This document shows, in pieces, positions 44,064 to 51,565 of a DNA stretch of 51,565 nt. The number at the start of each line of letters is the position of its first letter. Within the stretch, counting starts at the first letter, position 1. The stretch is from assembly GCA_000729835.1 (NCBI GenBank), contig JFHB01000216.1:1-51565 (forward strand), written 5' to 3'. Position numbers and translations under genes: made by a program. The DNA is from Atkinsonella hypoxylon. Its lineage: Eukaryota > Ascomycota > Sordariomycetes > Hypocreales > Clavicipitaceae. Under the pieces are notes generated by a model, which worked only from the letters and a program-made list of their open reading frames with translations, ran no database searches and had not been told where the DNA came from.

Positions 44064-44212
44064 CATCGCCATAAATGTACATACATGTGTTCTTGTTCGC
44101 TTCATTCACGTCCCTTGTTATATTCGGACTGACTGTCACTTTGTCAGTCCGAATATAGCGAGGGACGTGAACGAAGCGAACAAGAACACATGCATGTACA
44201 TTTGTGGCGATG
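44064..44212. repeat. 70-bp-arm inverted repeat with a 9-base spacer
   Basis: The left arm (44064-44133) and right arm (44143-44212) are reverse complements at 65 of 70 positions. The spacer at 44134-44142 is TGTCACTTT. All five differences are transitions in which the left arm carries the A:T pair and the right arm the G:C pair. As RNA or single-stranded DNA it would fold into a hairpin of about 70 bp. Both arms can be read in the outward direction as RDVNEANKNTCMYI-GD, so the unit may derive from a fragment of a coding sequence duplicated head to head. No target-site duplication is evident at the outer ends. Confidence 0.92.
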
Positions 44213-44426
44213 GATCATTTAGGCTTCAAGGGAAGTCATCGATGATGGATAAGGTCTGCCGGAGTTTTGAAGATGCTGTCAGCGCTATAGCCGTTTCGAA
44301 CTCATGGAACAGCTTTTCAAGTAAGCTCATTCCTGCTGACCGTAGGTGATCACCAATAAATCAATTGCAATTAACCACGCCTAGTGAGCGGCGGAATGAG
44401 GGTCTCGCACTGTAGAACACCGCCGG
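44213..44426. other. Flank of the inverted repeat, possible decayed coding DNA
   Basis: The plus-strand frame that leaves the right arm stays open to 44349 (GSFRLQGKSSMMDKVCRSFEDAVSAIAVSNSWNSF). I do not recognise it. It could be a decayed exon upstream of the nucleotidyltransferase-like pseudogene. Confidence 0.3.
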
Positions 44427-45028
44427 ATGATAAAAATAAGGACCATGGTACTCGAAGAGAAGACAAAGTTTTCTGCTGAAGAATTCCGTAGCGGTAGGTC
44501 AACGCAGCATCACTCCTCCACCATCACTAAATTCCATTAGCCCTGTCTACACTAGATCAAGAGATAGCCAAATCGAAGAACTTACGGGCTGTGGCACCAA
44601 TCAAGTTGTTGAGCACTGGCGGCTTTGTCGCTGTGAGAACATTCCAAAACCGTCATTCAACAGAGGATATTGATTACATCATGGACCCGAGCATTAAAAA
44701 TGAGGCAAAGATCAGAGTGAAGCTGTAGAAAGCTGTGAATTCTGTCGCAAAGAAACATGCGCTTACCGCGGAATGGATCAATTCTCGGATGGAGATTTTC
44801 GTCGTTGGGGAAACCAGGCAAAGCCTTTTCCGCGATTCCACAGAACAGAACGTCATCCTCTGGCATAGCAGACATTTGATAATTTACCCCGCAAAATGGG
44901 AATGGGCTCTCGCTCGAAAGCTGAAAAGAATCGGATCTGAAATGAGAGATATTGATATCAGCGACGCTGTAGAGATTTTGGGCACAACCGCGATTGCTGC
45001 CTCATTCACGACCAATTGTGCGCCGTGA
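44427..45028 (+). pseudogene. Nucleotidyltransferase-like (DUF6036-type) pseudogene, one internal TAG
   Basis: Exon 44427-44493 (with a second in-frame ATG at 44445) joins across a 62-nt intron (donor GTAGGT, acceptor CACTAG) to 44556-45028. The splice restores the phase (EEFRS-D-QEIAKSKNLRAVAPIKL). The reading gives LLSTGGFVAVRTFQNRHSTEDIDYIMDP, where the GG and the later DID fit the nucleotidyltransferase fold. It continues KHALTAEWINSRMEIFVVGETRQSLF, LWHSRHLIIYPAKWEWALARKLKRI and DIDISDAVEIL. A TAG at 44726-44728 interrupts this, with clear coding sequence in phase on both sides. The frame ends at 45028, perhaps before the family's usual end. TAG is one C-to-T step from CAG. The family comparison is from memory. 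Confidence 0.6.
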
Positions 45029-45036
45029 TATTGTGG

Positions 45037-45076
45037 GACCGACAAATTTCAGGCGGTGTGAGAAATTTTGTCGGTC
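45037..45076. repeat. Short imperfect hairpin after the nucleotidyltransferase pseudogene
   Basis: GACCGACAAATTTC (45037-45050) pairs with GAAATTTTGTCGGTC (45062-45076) with one bulged T, around an 11-base loop. It starts eight bases after the pseudogene's last codon. It could serve as a 3'-end structure or be the remnant of a small inverted-repeat element. Confidence 0.75.
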
Positions 45077-45277
45077 AACAAAGGCAGAATCTGTCCCGCC
45101 GTGCTTCCATTACCATCAATCCCACCACATATATGCATTCTAACATCTACCATTTGACTCTGTACTAAAGTATAGGCTCAGTATACTGGCCGCATAGATT
45201 AGAGCGACCTGAATTACCGCCAGAGTCGTGACCTGTCTGCTTAGACTGGGGCGCTATCACGGAGCTTCTCGCCGCCA

Positions 45278-47565
45278 ATGGGACGCAGACCGAACCCTCT
45301 GATCCTCGAGTATTTCGAGCGCGGTCCGAAACTGAACGACAATAGCAATCGGTATCCTCACACATGCAAACAATGCGGAGAAAATTTCCCCAAGGGTCGT
45401 ATCGACAGTTTAACCACGCATATCACTAAAAGATGTCCGGCCATCTCGGACTCAGAACGTATGCGAGCCTGCCTCGAGTTTCATGGTATCAGCCATCCCC
45501 GATCCGCCGCTGAACGACACCATCAAACCCAAGCAGCTCAAGCCACTTCTCATTCCAACGGCCAACAAACATCTACCGCTGCCCTGCCACAGGGGTGGAG
45601 CGCGTTAGAAACCTTAGCCGAAGCATCTCGCCAGGTAGATCTTAACGAGAACAGTCGAGGAAACAAAGCTCAGCAGCCTGCTGAAGCTCAAGCCCCTGAT
45701 CAGTCTGATTCCGGTGTGCAAAACGTCGAACGCTTCGAATTGCAAGAGCAATATACTCTTGATAATCCACCTGCCAGCTATGATATTTCTCGGGCGCAAG
45801 TCAATGGCAAGAAAGGTAAGTGTTGTGTGTTGTGCCCTGACCAGCACTTTCCTCCTCAAAAGCTAAGTAGAAATCAAAGGTTCAGTCGCTGTCCAAACTC
45901 CGCCACCGACTTCCACAGAGCTATCGCCGGAGGAAAGACTTCAAGCACTTCTGCCCGCTAGCGCGGCCTCTCCCGATGCTACTAGTATTTCTGTAGCAGT
46001 GGCTGCGGCGGCTCGTCTCAACCCTTCCTTTCTCGATCCACAACTCGTCAATGGCGAGACGACACCCACGTCGCCTTCTAATGCAGACAGCGCTGCTGCG
46101 ACGCCGACTGATCATGCTCTCGCCACGGCTATCGAAAACAATGCTAGTCAATCATGGGGGGAAATGATGTACTTGACCTCAACTTCGCCGGCTCCTATTC
46201 TTGGTGATAATCCACCTCTGGCCCCGCTGCCTTTCAATAGGGGTGGCGTACGGATGGACACAAGTACTGGAGTACTCAATGGACGTACAAGGCATTTTCG
46301 GTCCAAGTTCACGCCAGCCAGACGCCAGGAGGTCAAGGAAGTTCGTAAGCTTGGGGCCTGTATCCGTTGCCGCATTTTACGTAAGATCTGCAGCAAAGGC
46401 ACGCCATGCGATACCTGCCGCAAGGTTCTCGCTCCACGGGTTTGGATGACAGGATGTGTCAGATCTCGTCTCCACGAACAACTTGACCTGTATTCCGCCG
46501 GTGTGCAAGTTGTGTTGTCTCAGAATCGTATTAACCTTTTGAAAGAACAACTTGAACTGATTAGCAATGGCTCTGTTGTCGAGGTATCTCATTTTGCGGA
46601 AGCTGGTAAAACTATAACCTTGGCTGCCGCTGCAGCTGTATTGCAGCCTCTCCAGCAAGAAGGTGTCGCGGACGAAGACCAAGAGGCCCTACCGCAAGCC
46701 ATCATGATTGACCAGGACAAAGATGATGTGCCTCGCAAGATCGAAATGTACATGCGCGACGTGCTTGATCTGTTCATCGAACGGGAACCCTCCAAATTTA
46801 TGAAAATTACACTCGAAAGCGCCAAGGAACTACTAGCCGAGTCCGAAAACGAGCTGCTGCGCAAGGCATTGGAACTATGGGGTCTGGTGGAAAGCATTGA
46901 TCGTGAACGACAGTGGAGCATCGTGGAGAAGCCCAGTGTCGACGCGGAGCACGGCAGACTTATAAAGGAGGCCGAGAATGAGAATGATGCCGATATCTAT
47001 ACCATGATGTGCATGCAACTCAACGCTGCGGCAGAGCGGAAAGCCAACAGCACTTCCAAAGCCCTTTTGAACCTTATGGATCGCCAGCTCGCCGATAGTA
47101 AAACAAAAGTCGGTTTCCACATCTACCTGGCGGCTCTCATATTTCTAAACTGTGTAGAAAAGTCAACGTGGGCCTTCAAAGCATGGGAGCAGGACCACCT
47201 AAGGCCGGGATGGCCACTGGAGCGGGACCCCAGTGTTTTCACCCAACAGGGTGGCAACCTAGCAGGCTTGATCAAGATGCTTCTCGGCATTCGAAAAACC
47301 CTGCCTCAAACTTGTCGCGATGCCGAGGGCAAAATATCGACGCAGGATCAGGATCCCGTGATTGTCAAATACTTTCAAAGCCTGAACATGGAGTGTACGT
47401 ATGACCCCGTCACATGTCGTTCCGCGGCCCCAAAACAACTAACGTAGTTTCTTAGACGAGACCATCGAAGCCCGTCAACACGGTTCCCAATTCTCACCAG
47501 TTGACTCGCGTTCTCTTGAACTCATGTTTTGCTCGCATTTATTGCTTCCTAATGCTCCGGCTTAA
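45278..47565 (+). CDS. Zinc-finger protein with BED-like and Zn2Cys6-like domains
   Basis: Three exons (45278-45815, 45880-47394, 47456-47565) across introns of 64 and 61 nt give 720 residues. Near the start, Cys30, Cys33, His48 and Cys53 (HTCKQCGENFPKG, LTTHITKRC) form a BED-type finger spacing C-x2-C-x14-H-x4-C. A Gln/Ala/Ser-rich linker follows. A cysteine cluster at about 340-372 (GACIRCRILRKICSKGTPCDTC, ending in TGC) has the spacing C-x2-C-x6-C-x5-C-x2-C-x12-C, a variant of the fungal Zn2Cys6 binuclear cluster. After it comes PRVWMTGCVRSRL, then DLYSAGVQVVLSQNRIN, a block typical of a fungal regulator group of this kind. The remaining half is helical. A nuclear DNA-binding role is likely; targets are unknown. 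The last intron is needed to reach a proper end (HLLLPNAPA). Confidence 0.82.
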
Positions 47566-48081
47566 CGTGCTGGCGCTGGGACCTGGCGCTTAATGGATAA
47601 TGAACGATGGACATGATACCTCGGAGTTTTTGTTTTGTTTTGTGAATCTACTTTGGTTGGCAGGTGAAGGCGTTTGGTAATTGGAACAAAGCACCGTTGC
47701 TTATTAGTGCTAGAGGGACGAACGTTGCGCAAGCCAAGGCCAAGTCACTTGTTCTTATAGTTCCCTAGTTGCGATTCTCCAATTTGGTATTCGACCTTGA
47801 GATTGGAAAGTGTACATTGCTATTTCCATCCTGACTTTCCGTGCATATGTCAGAAGGGTTTGAACGTTTTCATGACAACTTCCTTCCCTGCAGTTTATTG
47901 TTGGCATTTGAATATATTTGAGTGGCATCGATGAACCAATTTCTACAAGAAGATTTGCATTGGATACGGGCTGAAAACGATCAACTATTGCATAATATGC
48001 TAGCACTTCATCAACAGGACTAGCAAAATTGCCAAATGATGCTCAAGTCATACTACATATCATGCCATTGCGATAACTAGT
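47566..48081. other. Convergent intergenic region
   Basis: This lies between the 3' ends of the zinc-finger gene and sec5. A short minus-strand frame (47755-48006) has no signature. No gene or repeat is supported. Confidence 0.6.
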
Positions 48082-51000
48082 CTAAACCGAAGTCTCCACC
48101 TTGGAGGTACTCTGTCCTGGCCGTTTCGCCTTCTTGAAACACGCAAACTCATTCTTGCTAGCCTCTCTCAACTTCTTCAACGCGCTTCTCATCTCCGGCA
48201 ACTCACTTTGCAGCCTAGCACGCGCGTCATTGTCCGTTCGTCCATCCAGCTCCTGGTAAATCTGACTCTGAAGCTCTGACGCTCGGTCCGTGGTGTAATG
48301 GCTGAGGGTCTGAGCGATGAACTCCACGTCGAGGGTAGCCTGCATGAGGGCTTCGAGAGAATAGCGTGGGCGCCGACAGAACGCATCTAGAAGTTGAAGG
48401 GACGTCTGCTCAAGCAGAAACGATAGAACCTGAGGCGTGAGAGACGGCGCAGTGGTTGATAGTTGAGAGTGGACGAGAACAAGTGCGAGAAGCGCTTCAT
48501 AGACATAGGGCTTGGCTGTGGAAGGACGAGTATTTGGCCCGGGAACCCAGTCTGTGGCGGAAAGTCCCGCTTGGATGATTTCACCGAGTTTGTCAATGAA
48601 CTGCTTGGTGTAAGACTGGAAGAGACGGGCGTCGATTTGGCCAAGCACGTCGCGAATCGTCTTGGATTCGTCGGTAAGCTTAACGGAAAACGCATTCTCA
48701 AATTGCGAGTTGAGGCTTGGGACGACCTGCGATCGCAGGGCTTGCAAGTTGCTTAGCGTGAGGAGCATACGGATGTTCTGTTTGTACAGTGTCAATAAAT
48801 GGGATGATAACAATTGCTGCTGAAATGAGGACACCTTACCCGGTCGCCAGCGTCGAGAGTGCTCTTGCACATGAGGGTGCTCGGCATAAATGTAGGAAGC
48901 TCATCTTGTGAGATAGCCCACTCATCTTCGTTCCTCTTAAGAGATCGCTCCGCATTCTCGACCATACCACTAAGGGCTTTGTATAGGGTGGTGACGTATT
49001 GGCTTCGTACCATTTGGAGCAGTTTTGTTGGCGGAGGAAGCACGATGTTGCCTGCTCCAGGCTTCTCCATAGCATCTGGAATATAAAGTATCTTCTGCAT
49101 GCCTGACAAAAGCGCTCCTTCAAACGCAGAAAAGGTGGCTGGCATTCGCGTGACGTCCCCAGAGTCGGCGGGACGCTGCCAATCTTCTACAAATTTGATA
49201 TTCTCTGCATCTTGGTTCCAAGCAGCGCAGAGGGCAGTCACACACCGTTCTCGCGATGCCCCTACCAACGACTTGAGCTGCTCGGTAAGTCGGCTTTCTC
49301 CTGAAGCAACAGGGCCAAGGCTGGCCATCTCGGACGCGCCCGAACCAACGACTGTCAACATCTTGGAGAGATATTCAACACCGCTAATGGAATTAGACCA
49401 TGGCGGCCAGAATGCCAGCTTTTCCCACGACTCGCCTCTGATCGGCGACGGCGGGGGCGGGTTGTTGGTATCAAAGTTAAATCTGGGGTCCCTGAGAGAT
49501 GTGGGTGTCGCTATAGAAGCAGGCGAATGAGGAGATGGCGGCAACGGCGAGAAGAGCAATGATATATCTTCTGGAGGCGATTCGATAAAGAATGCATGGA
49601 CATGCTCCCGCAAAATCTCGACCAGTTTCACTACACCCCTCTCCAAGTCATGCACGGCGTGCGCAGAGAGCTGATGGTGGTGTCTTGATTCGCCATTGTA
49701 GCCTACTGGGAGAGATCGTTGCGCATTTCCATTGATAAATCCTTGAGCAGTTTGCCAAAACTCGAGTAGCTCGCCCAAGATACCCTGAGAAGAGATGAGG
49801 CCGTTCAAAAAAGCAAGCATCTTGTCCCATAGCTCAATGACGTCGACAGAGTCTGATGATGAAATGCTGCCTTCAATGGACTGGCGTCCTAGTGTTCGAA
49901 GATACGTAGCCAATGTTCGAGATTCTGGCTTCTCGCTATTAGCAAGTCTCCGGCGTAGAACCTCAATTTCTACCTTGGTACGATCTGCCATTAACTGGAT
50001 CTTGCTCTTTAGAATATCGTATTTGCTGAGCAACCATACCCAAGCAGGGTTATCTTCGACCCCCAGTTCAAGCAACAGACCAATGAGTTCCATATGCTGA
50101 TCTTGCTGCCGCCCGCCCAAATTATCAGTCCTGGTTGAGTGAAGAGAGACTAGTTTCTTCCACACATCCTTTTTGAACCCTTGGATCTGTTCGTCGATAT
50201 CGTTCCACATGCGTGCTGCAAGAACCAGCTTGTACAGCTGTGAATCATCAGGCGTCTGCCCACTCAGCTCTTGGGAAAGACGTTTAGCCCCGTCGACAAA
50301 CTTTCTCGCCCGATTGTAACTCTCAACAAGAGTCTCGTAATCTTTTTGTTTGATGCTATCCGCTATAATGGCACTGAGTTCCACGTAATCTTTCGATTCG
50401 TCTAAGTGACGTGACACATTTCGAAGATGCTTTTCCTTTTCACGACCGCTCAAGGCTGGACCCCAGACATCTTCAGCCTTGGCGGAGACGTCCAATAAGG
50501 GTACTTTGATGCCCATGACACCATACTCACTCTCCTTGACAAGAGCGTTCTTCTTTCGGCTATCGGACAAGGCAAAAGTTAATGGATTATTGAGGCCGTG
50601 AGGACCACTGCTGCCACGGCCGAAGCTGGTGCGACTAGCGTGCCGTGAATGGCGCCCCGAGGCTCGCTGCTGAGCAGGGTCTGTGCCGCGATACTTCATT
50701 TCCTTATACACATTATCAATGGTGGCCTTGGCCTTGACGAAACGCTCAAAGTTGCTTTCGACGAGAACTTTGAGAGATGCCGACTTTTGGTCAATCGATT
50801 GCGAAAGCACTTCGAGTCCTTGCAGCAGGGTTTGGGTATCAGCTGTCGAATGCATCTGGGATAGGAACAAGGCAGGGGAGAAGGTAGTTGACGACAATAA
50901 GAAGCGGTTTCCTGTTGGGTGGATATGTCAGAACCAGATCCCAGGGATGGTGAATGAATAAATTGTTCGGGTAAGCACCCACTCAACCGAATGTCTTCCT

Positions 51001-51289
51001 GCACAGGCAATCCGAGTTGCTTCAACGATCGTACAACGCTCTCCGAAGCACCCAACGGATCTGGCTCGTCCTTGCGCACAAGGCTGCCTAGACCGCCCTG
51101 TCCATCCGCAAGGTTTTTCCTGCCGCCAATGGCTGATTCCAGAGCCTCATATCGTGATCGTCGTCTTCCTTGCTTGATGTCTTGGTCATCGCCTGAATCT
51201 TCACCGAGGTCCTTCTCGGCAGGCCACTCCGAAGGATACGCAGACGGGAGCTGATAAAAATCGAGGATTGTTCGCTCGTAATCGGCCAT
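48082..51289 (-). CDS. sec5: Exocyst complex component Sec5
   Basis: Three exons (51289-50983, 50911-48840, 48777-48082) across introns of 71 and 62 nt give 1024 residues. The product begins MADYERTILDFYQLPSAYP and has an acidic and basic disordered segment to about 100. Then comes the strongly conserved Sec5 block: RNRFLLSSTTFSPALFLSQ, HSTADTQTLLQGLEVLSQSIDQKSASLKVLVESNFERFVKAKATIDNVYKEMKY. The rest is helical-rod sequence with a Ser/Pro-rich insertion near the middle (SPLPPSPHSPASIATP). Sec5 is one of eight exocyst subunits that tether secretory vesicles at the hyphal tip. The first donor must be GTGGGT at 50982, leaving one base, because other GT sites nearby break the phase; the join gives EDIRLRNRFL. 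The gene runs toward the zinc-finger gene. Confidence 0.93.
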
Positions 51290-51565
51290 TGTGTACTATG
51301 AGGGAGATTGAGGACTCATGAAAGTGATCCCAGCATGCTAGCAATTGTGCCGATGGCAGCGCATCGAGGCGTGTGGTAATGGCCTCCCTCACCATAGAGC
51401 TGAGACTACTGCTGAGGGTTGATACGCGCTTGCAAACCACTCATCGTACTAGTCTAGTCAAGGCTGGGCACTGTCGGTGCGCTATGTTAGAGGGGTTCCA
51501 GTAAATCTCAGGTCCAGCGTATGTGTGGATTGGTCCAGAGTGGAGCCAAAAAGGGTGTATTTTTT
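51290..51565. promoter_or_regulatory. Upstream region of sec5
   Basis: This is 276 bases of non-coding sequence before the sec5 start codon, reaching the window end. No other gene or clear motif is seen. Confidence 0.5.

Overview
The window is nuclear DNA of a filamentous ascomycete, most likely a Sordariomycete and probably of the order Hypocreales. The evidence is gene density (about one gene per 3 kb), short introns of 48-230 nt with GTAAGT-like donors, CTAAC/CTGAC branch sites and YAG acceptors, and the protein families present: an Egh16-like secreted factor, an FlbE-like regulator, a siderophore acyltransferase, a fungal zinc-cluster protein and a Csf1 lipid-transfer protein. The genus cannot be named from the sequence alone. 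Exon joins were worked out by hand from splice motifs, reading phase and family similarity.

Left part (1-13.2 kb): the 3' end of an Asterix (UPF0139) ER-membrane gene, a 53-residue secreted peptide, a hydroxyornithine acyltransferase with a peroxisomal SRL tail, an Egh16-like secreted protein with a 27-residue repeat tail, an S1/P1 zinc nuclease preceded by a 9-bp tandem repeat, and an FlbE-like developmental regulator. These genes are separated by long non-coding stretches. This is accessory, secretion-rich territory.

Middle part (13.8-20 kb): a Dal5-type MFS transporter, then a decayed stretch. It holds a basic, nuclear-looking hypothetical protein whose frame is cut by one TAG, a pseudogene with two TAA codons, a phosphotransferase-like gene lacking a visible glycine loop, and a relic of a LINE reverse transcriptase beside a 25-T run.

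Housekeeping block (20-43.1 kb): methylenetetrahydrofolate reductase (Met13 type), an RBM26/27/Rmn1-like PWI-CCCH-RRM protein, translation elongation factor 2, the very large lipid-transfer protein Csf1, and a TMEM184/DUF300 membrane protein.

Right part (43.1-51.6 kb): a 1.3-kb intergenic region with a 70-bp-arm inverted repeat, a nucleotidyltransferase-like pseudogene, a protein combining an N-terminal BED-like finger with a central Zn2Cys6-like cluster, and the exocyst subunit Sec5.

The genes do not form an operon or an obvious biosynthetic cluster. The recurring oddity is decay by apparent CAR-to-TAR nonsense changes at three loci, together with five all-transition differences between the arms of the inverted repeat. 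This pattern fits repeat-induced point mutation or ordinary cytosine deamination, and the sequence alone does not decide between them.
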